64,000 bases of DNA from Rheinheimera hassiensis (GCF_022436675.1 NZ_JAKUJZ010000004.1:1-64000), one strand, 5' to 3'. Shown: positions 31,188 to 41,514, counted from the stretch's first letter. Numbers and translations: made by a program. The notes: generated by a model from the letters alone, not told the origin.

Positions 31188-31706
31188 CTATTCTTGAATA
31201 ATCAAAGGCTTAATTAGCTGAAATAACTCGCGGAACGCTTTAGGTGGCTGCTGTTTTTCCTGCTCTTTTTTCGCATTACGAATAAGCTGGCGCAACTGCT
31301 GTACATCAACGTCAGGATAGGCGGCAATAAAGTCGGTTACGGTGTCATTGTCGGCCAGCAGCTTATCGCGCCATTGCTCAACTTTATGAAACTGCCGTGT
31401 GGCTGCCTGGTTGGTATTACGTAATACCGCCAAAGCCTGTTCTATTGGTTCCAGCTCACGGGTACGCATTAAACGGCCAATAAACTGAATATGGCGGCGC
31501 AGTGCTTCACGCTTATTGCTTAGCTTGTCGGCCAGTTGCAGTGCATCTTTTAACTCGTCATCCAGTGGTACTTTAGCGCGGGAGGCCGCACTTAACGACA
31601 CCAGCTCTTCGCCCAGCTTTTGTAACTCGTGCATTTCACGCTTTACCTGAGATTTACTCTTACCTTCTTCTTCATCCCAGGTATCGCCGTTAATAAAATC
31701 GGTCAT
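31188..31706 (-). CDS. yjgA: DUF615 ribosome-associated protein YjgA (DarP)
   Basis: 172 aa, highly charged and helical, starting MTDFINGDTWDEEEGKSKSQ. It has the KREMHELQKLGEELV and GRLMR segments of YjgA, which associates with late 50S assembly intermediates. Transcribed divergently from pmbA, as in E. coli relatives. Confidence 0.92.
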   Translation of the reverse strand: MTDFINGDTWDEEEGKSKSQVKREMHELQKLGEELVSLSAASRAKVPLDDELKDALQLADKLSNKREALRRHIQFIGRLMRTRELEPIEQALAVLRNTNQAATRQFHKVEQWRDKLLADNDTVTDFIAAYPDVDVQQLRQLIRNAKKEQEKQQPPKAFRELFQLIKPLIIQE

Positions 31707-31824
31707 GCTTGCTTCACTCTTAACAATAATGCCGCTAAGTATACATGATCTGGTGTTGCAACAGCAGCCAGCGTTTGCAGACTATGATAAGCTGAGGGCA
31801 ATTTTTTCAGGCAGACAGAACATT

Positions 31825-33171
31825 ATGCAAGTAACTCAACCCAGTATCTGGCAGGAAATTGACGAAGTTAAACAGGCCGTAGCCGAAGTACTGGCCCATG
31901 CCAAGCAGCTTGGCGCCAGCACGGCTGAAGCCTCGATGAGCCGCACCAAAGGCTTAAGCGTAGAAACCCGCCATGGCGAAGTAGAAACGGTAGAATTTAA
32001 CCAGGATGGCGGTTTAGGTATCAGCCTGTACTTTGGCCAGCGCAAAGGCTCGGCATCTACCGCCGATTTAAGCCCGCAGGCTCTGCGCCGCACGGTTGAA
32101 GCCGCTGCCGATATTGCCCGTTATACTTCTGAAGACCCGCACGCCGGCTTGGCTGATGCCAGCTGGCTGGAAATGTCACCGCCGGATCTGGATTTATTTT
32201 ACCCCGACAGCATTAGTACCGATGAAGCCATAGCGCTGTGTGCAGCATCTGAAGAGGCGGCTTTTGCCACCGATAAACGTATTACCAACTCTGAAGGCGC
32301 GTCGTTCTCAACGCATCAGGGGTTAAAGGTGTATGGCAACAGCCATGGCCAGCTAGTGGGGTATCCCAGCTCGCGCCACAGCTTTAGCTGCGTGGTAATA
32401 GGTGAAGATGGCGACGATATGCAGCGTGACTACAGCTTTACCGTAGCACGCCAGTACAGCCAGTTGCTGGACCCAAAACAAATTGGCCGTGAAGCCGCGC
32501 TGGAAACTGTCGCCCGCTTAAATGCCCGTAAAATTGCCACACAAAAAGTGCCGGTAATTTTCCGCGCTGATATTGCCAGCAGCTTGTTTGGCCATTTAGT
32601 GTCGGCTATTGGCGGTGGCGCCATTTACCGTAACTCCAGCTTTTTAGTGGGTAAAGTAGGCCAGCAGATTATGGCGCCGGGTATTACTATTGTTGAACAG
32701 CCGCATTTAAAGCAAGCGCTGGCATCCAGCCCGTTTGATGGCGAAGGCGTAAAAACCCGCGACTTAGCGGTAATAGAGCTGGGCGTACTGACTACTTACC
32801 TTACCAGCACTTACTCTGCCCGTAAGCTGGGCATGGCCAGTACCGGCCATGCCGGCGGCATTCATAACTGGCTGGTAAACCACGGTGATGAAGATTTATT
32901 GCAACTGTGCCGCACTATGGGCAAAGGTTTGCTGGTTACTGAGCTGATGGGCCAGGGCGTGAATACTGTTACCGGTGATTATTCGCGCGGTGCGGCTGGT
33001 TTTTGGGTAGAAAACGGCGAAATTCAGTTTCCGGTATCAGAAGTGACCATCGCCGGTAACCTAAAAGACATGTTTATGAATATCAGCGCCGTAGGTAACG
33101 ACGTTGACCGCCGTGGCGGGGTATTAACCGGCTCGGTGCTGATCAACCAGATGCAGGTGGCTGGTAGTTAA
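31825..33171 (+). CDS. pmbA: Metalloprotease subunit PmbA (TldE)
   Basis: 448 aa from ATG 31825. The TldD/PmbA fold lacks the HExxxH motif, which is normal for TldE. VETRHGEVETVEFNQDGGLGISLYFG and GRVTEL-like C-terminal segments are visible. It partners TldD. An ORF extension upstream to 31705 overlaps the yjgA start and is unlikely to be translated. Confidence 0.93.
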   Translation: MQVTQPSIWQEIDEVKQAVAEVLAHAKQLGASTAEASMSRTKGLSVETRHGEVETVEFNQDGGLGISLYFGQRKGSASTADLSPQALRRTVEAAADIARYTSEDPHAGLADASWLEMSPPDLDLFYPDSISTDEAIALCAASEEAAFATDKRITNSEGASFSTHQGLKVYGNSHGQLVGYPSSRHSFSCVVIGEDGDDMQRDYSFTVARQYSQLLDPKQIGREAALETVARLNARKIATQKVPVIFRADIASSLFGHLVSAIGGGAIYRNSSFLVGKVGQQIMAPGITIVEQPHLKQALASSPFDGEGVKTRDLAVIELGVLTTYLTSTYSARKLGMASTGHAGGIHNWLVNHGDEDLLQLCRTMGKGLLVTELMGQGVNTVTGDYSRGAAGFWVENGEIQFPVSEVTIAGNLKDMFMNISAVGNDVDRRGGVLTGSVLINQMQVAGS

Positions 33172-33187
33172 TTAAGCGGCCACCAAC

Positions 33188-33219
33188 AAAAAGCCCGGCT
33201 AACTTAGCGGGGCTTTTTT
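33188..33219. terminator. Bidirectional intrinsic terminator
   Basis: AAAAAGCCC and GGGCTTTTTT flank an inner GCTAA/TTAGC stem. A-rich on one side and T-rich on the other, it can end both pmbA and the convergent peptidase gene. Confidence 0.85.
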
Positions 33220-33256
33220 ATACGCAGTTCAATGAGAATCGGTTATAAATTTCTCA

Positions 33257-35440
33257 TTAATCTACTTTGGTTTTCAGGCCACGGCGGATTAACAGTGCAT
33301 CTGTAGTAGGCTCCTGACCACGGAAAGCTTTGTAAGACTCCATTGGTGGGCGTGAGTTACCGACAGACAGAATGTTTTTCCGGTAGTTCTGGCCGTTTTC
33401 CAGCTTTAAACCACCTTGTTGCTGTACATAAGCGTAAGCATCAGCTGCTAAAATTTCACTCCACATATAGGCATAGTAACCGGCAGAATAGCCGCCGCCC
33501 ATAGAGTGTGAGAAGAAGGTAGATTTATAACGCGGTGGTACCGCAGCTAAATCTACACCGTGCTTTTTCAGCGCAGCCGCTTCAAAAGCGTTAACATCCT
33601 GCAGTGGCTCGTCTGCCGATAGTGAGTGCCATTCCATATCCAGCAGCGCTGCTGACATATATTCCAGTGTGTCAAAACCCTGGTTGAAGCTGCGTGAGTT
33701 CATCACTTTTTGCAGCAATTCAGCCGGAATCGGCTCGCCGGTTTCATAGTGCTTAGCGTAGTTAGCGATCACTTCAGGGTGTGCTGCCCAGTCTTCTTCA
33801 AACGTAGACGGAAACTCAACAAAGTCGCGTGATACTGATGTACCTGCCAGTGTCGGGTATTTCACGTCTGAAAACATACCGTGTAAACCGTGGCCCAGCT
33901 CGTGGAACATGGTTGTGACATTGTCATAGCTAACCAGGGTAGGCTGGCCTTGTGGTGCCTTGGGAATATTCATTACGTTAACCACGACCGGTTTTTGGCC
34001 GGTTAAATGTGACTGACCAACGAACGAGCTCATCCAGGCGCCACCACGCTTACCTTCGCGGGCGAAGTAATCGGCATAGAAAATAGCCAGGCTGGTACCA
34101 TCGGCATCAAATAGCTCATAGGCGTCAACATCCGGGTGGTAGGTTGGTAAATCTGGCCGTGGTTTAAAGGTAATGCCATACAGGCGGTTAAAGGTAAAGA
34201 ACACACCGTCTTTTAATACGCGGTTAAACTCAAAGTATTGTTTAACTTCGTTTTCATCCAGATCAAATTTAGCCTGGCGCACAAACTCGGCGTAGTATTC
34301 CCAGTCCCACGGTTGTAGCTCAAAATCACCGCCTTTTTGCTTGATCATTTCCTGAATGGCAGCCGCTTCCTGGTTGGTGTTAGCTACTACTGCAGGCACC
34401 ATGCTGCCTAACATATCAAACACCGCTTGTGGTGTTTTTGCCATTTGCGCTTCCAGGCCATAGCTGGCCCAGTTGTCATAACCCAACAGTTTAGCGCGCT
34501 CTGCACGCAGCTGGGCTAAACGGGCTACCAGCGGTCGGTTGTCTGTTTCGCCGCTTTGCGCGCGGTTGGCAGAGGCTTCCCATACGCGCTTACGCAGCTC
34601 GCGGTTGCTCAGCTGAGCCAGCGCCGGCTGGCGGGTAGTGTTGGTAATGCTCAACAGGTACTTACCTTCATGGCCGGCTTCTTTAGCGGCATTGGCGGCG
34701 GCAGTAATTTGCGAGTCAGATAAACCGTCCAGCTCTTCTTTAGTATCAACGATAACGGCGATGTTTTTCGTTTCGGCCAGCAGATTTTGTGAGAACTGGT
34801 TAGTGAGCTTAGAATGCTCTTCGTTCAGCGCCCGAATAGCAGTTTTTTGCTCTTCAGTCAGCTGTGCACCGGCACGGACAAAGCGCTCGTAGTACACTTC
34901 AATTAAACGCACTGATTCGCTGTCCAGCTTTAGCTCGTTGCGTTGCTGGTACAGGTTTTTAATCCGGGCAAACAACTGTGGGTTTAAGTTAATGTTGTCT
35001 GAGTGTGCGGCCATTTTTGGCGCCAGCTCTGACTGAATTTTACGCCGCTCCGGGTTAGAATCTGAACCTGCCAGATTATAAAATACACGAGAAACCCGGG
35101 TTAATAACTCGCCGCTTTTTTCTAAAGCTACCAGCGTGTTTTCAAAGGTGGCAGGCTCGGGGTTGCTGGCAATGGCCTGCACTTCGGTCATATGTTGCTT
35201 CATGCCCTCTTCAAAGGCTGGCAGGAAATGCTCATCTTTTATTTCAGTAAAGTTTGGTGCTTCGTACTGCAGCATACTTTTTACAAATAACGGGTTAGTT
35301 GTAGTCACATCGGCTACCGGTGCAGCATCTTGCTGCGTTTGGGTTTGAGTAGTGTCGGTTTGTTGTGGTGCCGTGTTGTCAGAACAGGCGGTAAGCGCCA
35401 GTACAGTGCCAACGGCCGTGGCGATAAGCGTTTTACGCAT
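33257..35440 (-). CDS. dcp: M3-family lipoprotein metallopeptidase (Dcp/oligopeptidase A-like)
   Basis: 727 aa from ATG 35440, preceded by AGGGAG. Lipobox LALTAC gives an acylated Cys near residue 19. The M3 zinc motif HELGHGLHGMFS is followed by the usual downstream Glu region. Such enzymes cleave dipeptides or short peptides; the lipoprotein signal places it in the periplasmic or outer membrane. A longer ORF to 35560 would bury the signal peptide and was rejected. Confidence 0.9.
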   Translation of the reverse strand: MRKTLIATAVGTVLALTACSDNTAPQQTDTTQTQTQQDAAPVADVTTTNPLFVKSMLQYEAPNFTEIKDEHFLPAFEEGMKQHMTEVQAIASNPEPATFENTLVALEKSGELLTRVSRVFYNLAGSDSNPERRKIQSELAPKMAAHSDNINLNPQLFARIKNLYQQRNELKLDSESVRLIEVYYERFVRAGAQLTEEQKTAIRALNEEHSKLTNQFSQNLLAETKNIAVIVDTKEELDGLSDSQITAAANAAKEAGHEGKYLLSITNTTRQPALAQLSNRELRKRVWEASANRAQSGETDNRPLVARLAQLRAERAKLLGYDNWASYGLEAQMAKTPQAVFDMLGSMVPAVVANTNQEAAAIQEMIKQKGGDFELQPWDWEYYAEFVRQAKFDLDENEVKQYFEFNRVLKDGVFFTFNRLYGITFKPRPDLPTYHPDVDAYELFDADGTSLAIFYADYFAREGKRGGAWMSSFVGQSHLTGQKPVVVNVMNIPKAPQGQPTLVSYDNVTTMFHELGHGLHGMFSDVKYPTLAGTSVSRDFVEFPSTFEEDWAAHPEVIANYAKHYETGEPIPAELLQKVMNSRSFNQGFDTLEYMSAALLDMEWHSLSADEPLQDVNAFEAAALKKHGVDLAAVPPRYKSTFFSHSMGGGYSAGYYAYMWSEILAADAYAYVQQQGGLKLENGQNYRKNILSVGNSRPPMESYKAFRGQEPTTDALLIRRGLKTKVD

Positions 35441-35578
35441 GAGTATCTCCCTGGAAGATGTAAAGCTTTGTTGTAATAATTGCGCCTTAGCGCAGGCTGC
35501 CTGACCGAGTATGCCAAAAATACTCAGCGATAAACCAAGTTTGCAGCCAGACGCCAACAAATTAAGACAAAAACCGGC

Positions 35579-37516
35579 TCAGGGCAACTGTCCTGGCTGA
35601 ATTGATGCGTCAAATGGCAGTTCTATATAAAAACAGCTGCCCTGCGGCGTATTGGGCATATAACCAATGCTGCCGTGCATATGGCCGATGATGCTTTTAC
35701 TGACAGCCAAACCCAGGCCACTGCCGCCATGTATGCGGCTGTCAGAGCTGTCGGCCTGGCTAAAACGGCTAAATAATTTAGGCACAAATTGCTCACTGAT
35801 ACCCGCCCCCTGATCGGCAATTAATACCCTTAGCTGGCGTTGCTGCAACTGCAGGCTTACCTGCACCGGACTGTTTGGTGGCGAAAACTTTACCGCATTG
35901 CCCAGCAGATGCAGCAGCACTTGCTTTAACCGTGAGGCATCCGCTTGCACCTGCACCTGCTGCAGCTCGGGTGGGCAAGCCAGCGTTAGCGTAATTTGTT
36001 GTGGTTGGGCCAGTATCTGGCAATCATCAATACATTGTTGCAGCAACGGCAGCAGCGGTTGCACGCTTAACTGAAACTGCATATTGCCGCTGGCCAGCTT
36101 TTCTATGTCCAGCAGCGTATTTACCAGAGTGGTAAGCTGCTGGCAGTTGGTTTGTGCCAATTGCAGCATACGTAGCTGCGATGAGTTCAGCTCGCCAAGG
36201 GCGCCGCCAGTTGCCAGCCCCAGCGCACCTGAAATAGAAGTTAGCGGTGTGCGCAGTTCATGGCTGACAGTAGAAATAAACTCTTGTTTTAACTGCTCGG
36301 TTTTACGCTGCTCCGACAAATCCCGCAACACCAGCAACTGGCGTGCCTGGCGCTGCAGCCGGATATTGCTGCGCCTTATCGCCAGCGGAAATAAGCTGTT
36401 GTCACGCCGCCGGCCCATTGTTTCATATTCCGCTTTATTACTGGAGGTGGCGGTATACAATTCATCCAGTTGTAGCGGATCCGCCAGCAGTGCAGTCCAT
36501 GACATACCCGGCAAGGTTGCCGCGGTATAACCAAACATCGGGTAACACGATAAGTTAACCTGCTCTATGGTGCCGTCAGGCATGGTAGTAATAATGGCAT
36601 CGGCTACGTTATCCATAATACTGCGTAGTTGTAATTTGTTGCGCTGCTGCTCTGCCACACTGCTACGTAAATGCTGGCGCGACATAAACAACCAGCACAG
36701 CAGTGCCAGCAGCAATACTGTTACACTGTATGCAGCTGAACGAATAGGCCAGGCACGGTCTGCTGGTGGTGTAAGCGAGCGCACCGCCATTTGCCATAAA
36801 GCACCCCGCAGGCTAATTGCAAGCAGCATACTGTCGTCATGAAACAAACGCTCATCACCATAAAATGCAGCACTGGCACGGCCTTTGGCCGACAGGCTGC
36901 GAATGGCAACCTGTACCTCTTGTTCAGAGGTTTGTTGCTCCAGCAGTTTCCACACCGAATCGATATTAACCACTGTGCTAATTATGCCCCAGTAGCTGTC
37001 GGCGTTCATATACACCGGTAGGCGGTATATAAAGGCCGTGCCGCCCTGCAGTAGGGTAACCGGCCCCACCAGCCGGGCTTCGCGCTGAGCGATAATGGCG
37101 GCAATATCCGGCCACTGTTCTTTTAAGTCAGGGTAATACAGACCGATGGCTTGCTCATTGCCTATCAGTGGATACAAATAACGCAGGGTATTGCCAGGTG
37201 CGATACCAATATTGCGGATATGCCGGGCCTGGTGCACCAGTTCTGGCAGCAGTAAGTGCATTTCAGCCGGCGAAATTTCGCCGTTGCGGGCCTGTACATG
37301 CGCAGTAAGGCCAATGGTAAGATACAGCGGTATATTCAACTCAGATTCAATCAGCGCCCGCAATTGCCCGGCACTGGCAATTTCATGGCGCAACTGCTGG
37401 CTGCGGGCATGTTTTTGCTCGTTCTTTACTAGCATTTCGGTAGCAAATATCGCAATAAGCAGCAGTATTATGAGTAACAGCCATTGCCAGAGCGACGGCA
37501 GAAATTTATTGCGCAT
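35579..37516 (-). CDS. CHASE-PAS hybrid-type sensor histidine kinase
   Basis: 645 aa. A membrane helix (~12-30) precedes a periplasmic CHASE domain (~60-250, with RHIRNIGIAPGN and GPVTLLQGG) and a second helix (~260-280). A PAS domain (~300-390), HisKA (STVSHELRTPL, His phosphosite) and HATPase_c (GNAVKFS, DQGAGI, GGSGLGLAVSK) follow. No receiver domain is present and no response regulator lies nearby, so the signal and partner are unknown. Confidence 0.92.
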   Translation of the reverse strand: MRNKFLPSLWQWLLLIILLLIAIFATEMLVKNEQKHARSQQLRHEIASAGQLRALIESELNIPLYLTIGLTAHVQARNGEISPAEMHLLLPELVHQARHIRNIGIAPGNTLRYLYPLIGNEQAIGLYYPDLKEQWPDIAAIIAQREARLVGPVTLLQGGTAFIYRLPVYMNADSYWGIISTVVNIDSVWKLLEQQTSEQEVQVAIRSLSAKGRASAAFYGDERLFHDDSMLLAISLRGALWQMAVRSLTPPADRAWPIRSAAYSVTVLLLALLCWLFMSRQHLRSSVAEQQRNKLQLRSIMDNVADAIITTMPDGTIEQVNLSCYPMFGYTAATLPGMSWTALLADPLQLDELYTATSSNKAEYETMGRRRDNSLFPLAIRRSNIRLQRQARQLLVLRDLSEQRKTEQLKQEFISTVSHELRTPLTSISGALGLATGGALGELNSSQLRMLQLAQTNCQQLTTLVNTLLDIEKLASGNMQFQLSVQPLLPLLQQCIDDCQILAQPQQITLTLACPPELQQVQVQADASRLKQVLLHLLGNAVKFSPPNSPVQVSLQLQQRQLRVLIADQGAGISEQFVPKLFSRFSQADSSDSRIHGGSGLGLAVSKSIIGHMHGSIGYMPNTPQGSCFYIELPFDASIQPGQLP

Positions 37517-37684
37517 GAGTTAAAGCGTTACACCAAAAGAAGATCGAATAACACTGTAGCGCTAAGGCGCCGAACTTGTAAATACACCTGTGTAAACTGA
37601 GTGCCGAAAAAACGCTCAGCTAAGCGATAGACACACAGAGCAAGGCTGTCTATAATGCGCAGCTTCTGCATAACTGCAGATTGT

Positions 37685-37761
<77 letters not shown>

Positions 37762-37770
37762 AAACAAACA

Positions 37771-37792
37771 ACCGCCATTTCGGCGGTTTTTT
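37771..37792 (+). terminator. Intrinsic terminator of tRNA-Arg
   Basis: ACCGCC (771-776) pairs with GGCGGT (782-787) around ATTTC and is followed by TTTTT. The transposon inserted 9 bp beyond it, leaving the tRNA transcription unit whole. Confidence 0.88.
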
Positions 37793-37801
37793 GTTTTTGA
37801 C

Positions 37802-37850
37802 TGTCGTTTTAAGCATAAAGTGAACTTTTTTAGGCATAACTTGAACTTTT
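37802..37850 (+). repeat. CAST left end: terminal inverted repeat and TnsB-like sites
   Basis: The terminal 28 bp (37802-37829) match the right terminus in inverse orientation with one difference. Site 1, GCATAAAGTGAACTTTT (37813-37829), is repeated as GCATAACTTGAACTTTT (37834-37850), 21 bp further in. A weaker relative may lie near 37866. Multiple ~20-bp TnsB sites per end are characteristic of Tn7-like elements. Confidence 0.9.
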
Positions 37851-37871
37851 GTCATTTTCTGCCACGCTTAT

Positions 37872-37884
37872 GTAACTTTGTTAC
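37872..37884. promoter_or_regulatory. Short inverted repeat upstream of tnsA
   Basis: GTAAC TTT GTTAC is a perfect 5-bp inverted repeat 15 bp before the tnsA GTG start. It could be an operator or part of an inner TnsB site; evidence is positional only. Confidence 0.3.
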
Positions 37885-37898
37885 GAAAGTGACCGGGC

Positions 37899-38531
37899 GT
37901 GCAGAAACGAAAAATCACTAAGTCTGCAGTAACCAATATCTTCCGGTTTGTCTCCTGCCATAAGCCCGACCCAATCACCGTCGAAGGTTATAACGAATTC
38001 ATCGCTTGCCACTACTTTGAGTTTTCCACTCAGGTCATCGATTTCGAAGCACAACCTCAGCGTTTTGCCTTTCCGCAAGAAAACAGCAACCGGCCACTTA
38101 TCTACACTCCCGACTTTTTAGTTCGGCTGCACGATCAGCAGGAAGTATATTTCGAAATCAAACCCCACAGTATTACGCTCACCGATAAGTTTAGACAAAA
38201 GTGGCAGTTGTTACAAAAGGCATTTGGCGAAAGAGATCTGAGCTTAGAACTGGTAACTGACAGGCAACTGATGCGTGGCCAGATGGCTGAAAACCTGAAG
38301 TTGGTTCACCGGTATATGACACGTGAAGGCGTAACCGAAGAGCAGGCGCTAATTATATCGCTCCTTACCTGTGGCCCGCAGTCACTGAATGACATATCTA
38401 TTGGCATTCAAATATCAGAAAACTTCACGAAAGAGTTACTGCTGAATCTGGTAGCTAAAAAACTGGTGTCGTTTCCGCTTTATGCTGAGTTGAGCTCTGA
38501 CACCGTCTTTGCGAGGGTAAATCATGGCTAA
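37899..38531 (+). CDS. tnsA: TnsA endonuclease of the CAST
   Basis: 210 aa. A restriction-enzyme-like fold with E50 (in DFEAQP), D72 (in YTPDF) and E86-x-K88 (in YFEIKP), matching the TnsA active-site pattern. The C-terminal winged helix (~130-210) would contact TnsC. TnsA cuts the 5' strands at transposon ends so that the element moves by cut and paste. GTG 37899 is the only early start that keeps the N-terminal domain. Overlaps tnsB by 8 bp. Confidence 0.93.
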   Translation: MQKRKITKSAVTNIFRFVSCHKPDPITVEGYNEFIACHYFEFSTQVIDFEAQPQRFAFPQENSNRPLIYTPDFLVRLHDQQEVYFEIKPHSITLTDKFRQKWQLLQKAFGERDLSLELVTDRQLMRGQMAENLKLVHRYMTREGVTEEQALIISLLTCGPQSLNDISIGIQISENFTKELLLNLVAKKLVSFPLYAELSSDTVFARVNHG

Positions 38532-40377
38532 CGTATTCGAGCAACTTTTCCCGGTGCCTGCAGGTGTGACCCATGATATATCGAAAGAAGCGTTTCTTGA
38601 TGAAGTAAAACAGGCCCTGGATGAAACCGAATCGTATGAACATCTTGATGCTTTGCCTGAGCGGGAGCGTGAACAAGCGGTGTTCCGCTGGAGAGTGCTC
38701 AGCAAAGTTACTGAGCTTTGTAATGGCGTTTTTTCTGAGCAGCGTCTGAAAGCTATTCTCCCTGAACTTGAGTCTGAGTTTGCGGCGCAAACTCCCTCAA
38801 TATCTACTATCCGGCGTTGGGCTAAAGTTTACCAAGAGTCTGGAAGGTCAGTTAAAGCGTTAGCCCCCAACAGCGGCGGGCGCGGTAACAAAAGCAAAAG
38901 ACTAAATCCGGAAGTGGAAGAGTTAATCCAGCGAGCGCTGGACAGAATTAAGGATGCCAAGTCGGGTGCAGTCTCCAGCGCCTACAGTTACCTCCAGCAT
39001 TTAGTGTTCCAGTTTAATCAAAGGTCTGATCTAAAACTTAGGGCGCCTTCAATTCAGACATTCTGGGCGCGCTTTAAGAAAATTTCTCCGTATGAGATAG
39101 CGGTAAAACATAAAGGCAAATTTAAAGCGAACAAGGAGTTCAAACACATTGGTGAAATGGTAAAAACAAACCGTCTCCTGGAGCGGGTTGAAATTGACCA
39201 CACCAAGCTTGATTTTTTTGTGGTCGAGAAGGAAAGCTTTATCCCACTAGGCCGACCTTGGATTACAACGCTATGTGATGTGCATTCGCGCTCTGTGTTG
39301 GGCTTTTATATTGGATTCACTCCACCAAGTTTTGCTTCTGTGGCCAGAGCGTTAAAGCATGCTCTATTGCCAAAAGACTATATTTTAAACAGATATCCCG
39401 CCGTTAGAAGCGCTTGGCTCTGTTTCGGTAAGCCTGAACTCATCGTGTCAGACAACGGCAAAGAGTTCGATGATAAGGATTTCAAGTTGGTATTGGGCAA
39501 GCTGCTGATTAATTCTGGTAAGAATCCAACTGCAACGCCCTATCTAAAACCAATTATCGAACGACACTTCGGGAAGCTGAATTCTGAATTACTGCGAGCA
39601 CAGCCCGGTCATACTTTGGCCTCATTAAAAGGCTCGGCAGAGTACGATCCTGCTAAAACTGCTGTTGTTGATATGGATAGGTTGCAGCAGATTATTCATA
39701 TCTGGATTTGTGACATTTACCATGCAGGCCCGAATGCGAAACGAGACCGCATCCCTAACCATACATGGACGAAAGCGTTTGAAAAGTTTGCTCCTGTTCA
39801 AACTGAGTTCGATATTGAAGATTTGAATCTGATCTTCTGTCGGACGCTTAGCGGTCAGTTGCGGCGGGATGGAGTGACGTTCAGGCACCTTCGTTACTCC
39901 AGTCATGCATTGGCTGAGCTCCGGGCGCGAGTTGGTGATCATCAGGTTGTTTTTAAGGTAGATCCAGAGAATCTCGGGTATATCTATGTGTCCAATCAAC
40001 TGACGAAGTGCTTTCTTAAAGTGCCGGCAGTTAAGTTTGAGTACGCTTCTTCAGTGACGCTCCATCAGCACAAGATCAACTGTATAGCTGCCAGACAAGA
40101 GGTTGGAGATAGCTATTGCGATGACGATATTCAGGAGGCCAATAGTCGTATTCACCAGTTAGTTGACGAGGCTTTTTCAGCAAAAGCACGATCATCAAAA
40201 CGCACAGGCCGAACATCTAAAGCTGCAAGGTATGTCGAAGACTCGATGCGTGCAAAAACTTTGGCTACTGAGAAACAGGATGAACTTGTGAGCCCAACAT
40301 CTGACTTCAATGTCAAAGACGAACCGAAGAAGAGACCAAGTAAACCTATAGACACCAATGGCTGGGAGTTCCTTTAA
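38524..40377 (+). CDS. tnsB: TnsB DDE transposase of the CAST
   Basis: 617 aa. N-terminal helix-turn-helix DNA-binding domains (~70-200) precede a retroviral-integrase core with D225 (in EIDHTKLD), D310 (in IVSDNGKEF) and E346 (in PIIERHFGK). A beta-barrel domain and a basic C-terminal tail (~560-617) that would recruit TnsC follow. It binds the repeats in both ends and joins the 3' strands to target DNA. Its start overlaps tnsA and its end abuts tnsC. Confidence 0.95.
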   Translation: MANVFEQLFPVPAGVTHDISKEAFLDEVKQALDETESYEHLDALPEREREQAVFRWRVLSKVTELCNGVFSEQRLKAILPELESEFAAQTPSISTIRRWAKVYQESGRSVKALAPNSGGRGNKSKRLNPEVEELIQRALDRIKDAKSGAVSSAYSYLQHLVFQFNQRSDLKLRAPSIQTFWARFKKISPYEIAVKHKGKFKANKEFKHIGEMVKTNRLLERVEIDHTKLDFFVVEKESFIPLGRPWITTLCDVHSRSVLGFYIGFTPPSFASVARALKHALLPKDYILNRYPAVRSAWLCFGKPELIVSDNGKEFDDKDFKLVLGKLLINSGKNPTATPYLKPIIERHFGKLNSELLRAQPGHTLASLKGSAEYDPAKTAVVDMDRLQQIIHIWICDIYHAGPNAKRDRIPNHTWTKAFEKFAPVQTEFDIEDLNLIFCRTLSGQLRRDGVTFRHLRYSSHALAELRARVGDHQVVFKVDPENLGYIYVSNQLTKCFLKVPAVKFEYASSVTLHQHKINCIAARQEVGDSYCDDDIQEANSRIHQLVDEAFSAKARSSKRTGRTSKAARYVEDSMRAKTLATEKQDELVSPTSDFNVKDEPKKRPSKPIDTNGWEFL

Positions 40378-40378
40378 C

Positions 40379-41395
40379 ATGGTCGCAAAACTCAGTGAAG
40401 AAGACATGAAGACAAAGCTAGCTCGTTTTCGTTCAGCATTTGTTGCAAGCCCATTTCTCAAAGCAGTGCTAAATGAGCTTGAGGAATGCCGGGAGCTGTC
40501 AAAGCTTGGTGGCGACCCTGAATGCATAATTATTACCGGTGATACGGGAGCCGGTAAAACGTCACTCATTAACAAGTACCTCGAACTGAACGCAAGAAAC
40601 GATTCATACGAAGGCACTGTTATCCCAGTGTTGTCGACCACCTTGCCTGGCGAGGCCAATTCGGTGGCTCTATTTCAACAAATTTTAGCTGATCTGGGTC
40701 ATCCGTATCCGTTTGAATCAAGTAATGAAGTTGCACTACGGAAGCAAATCAAGGCGATAGCCCAAAACTGTCGATTAGAGCTAATTATTATCGATGAATT
40801 CCAGCACCTGATTGAACGGAAAAGCCTGAAAATACTCAAGGAAACAGCAAACTCTATAAAAAGCCTGATAGTCGACACCAAAATACCCATGGCGCTATTT
40901 GGTATGCCGTACAGTTCGGTGATCTTGGACAGCGTCAGTCAGCTATCAAGCCGTTTTGAGCGCCGCAGAATGCTTAGCCCATTTCGTATCAGTACTGATA
41001 GCGAATTGCATAAGTACCAGGCGTTTTTATCTATGTTTGAGAAACTGATGGATTTACCGGAACCATCTGAGCTCGCATCGGAAGAGATGTACCGCAGATT
41101 GTATGCTTATTCGAGTGGAAACTTCAGAAAGTTGAAAAACCTCCTGAACGATGCGTATAAAGCTACTCTTGAAAATGGTGAGCTTTGTATCAGTCAAAAG
41201 AGATTTGCTGAAACGGCAAGCTTACGGAGCTCTGTCATCACGAAAACTAACAACCCTTTTTTGCTGCCGATGGATAAATTAAAAATATCTGAACCTGGGG
41301 AGTATGTTGGTTGGGATGACTACAACCATGGAAAAGGAATAAATGTTCGGTCTAAAGATAAACCAAAGGAGCTTAGTTTTGCGGGGGTATTTTAG
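40379..41395 (+). CDS. tnsC: TnsC AAA+ ATPase of the CAST
   Basis: 338 aa from ATG 40379, 1 bp after the tnsB stop; an in-frame ATG at 40358 lies inside tnsB. Walker A GDTGAGKT (~54-61), Walker B LIIIDEFQHL (~136-145) and sensor regions fit TnsC/TniB. It oligomerises on DNA and links the Cascade-TniQ target complex to TnsAB. Confidence 0.95.
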   Translation: MVAKLSEEDMKTKLARFRSAFVASPFLKAVLNELEECRELSKLGGDPECIIITGDTGAGKTSLINKYLELNARNDSYEGTVIPVLSTTLPGEANSVALFQQILADLGHPYPFESSNEVALRKQIKAIAQNCRLELIIIDEFQHLIERKSLKILKETANSIKSLIVDTKIPMALFGMPYSSVILDSVSQLSSRFERRRMLSPFRISTDSELHKYQAFLSMFEKLMDLPEPSELASEEMYRRLYAYSSGNFRKLKNLLNDAYKATLENGELCISQKRFAETASLRSSVITKTNNPFLLPMDKLKISEPGEYVGWDDYNHGKGINVRSKDKPKELSFAGVF

Positions 41396-41514
41396 CAGTC
41401 CCATTTCAGAAACATAAACTTTCGAAACACATCCCTTATACTTTCAGTTGGGGTGGAATACCACTTACACGGATTTTTTTATACTCTTTTAAAAGCGTTT
41501 AGAAAACTCTTTCT

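Noticed and set aside
35441-35560. N-terminal extension of the M3 peptidase
   Set aside because: It would bury the lipoprotein signal; ATG 35440 has a clear ribosome site.
37792-37801. TGTTTTTGAC as an alternative left transposon end
   Set aside because: It belongs to the T-run of the tRNA terminator and has no partner at the right side; the matched 28-bp repeats begin at 37802.
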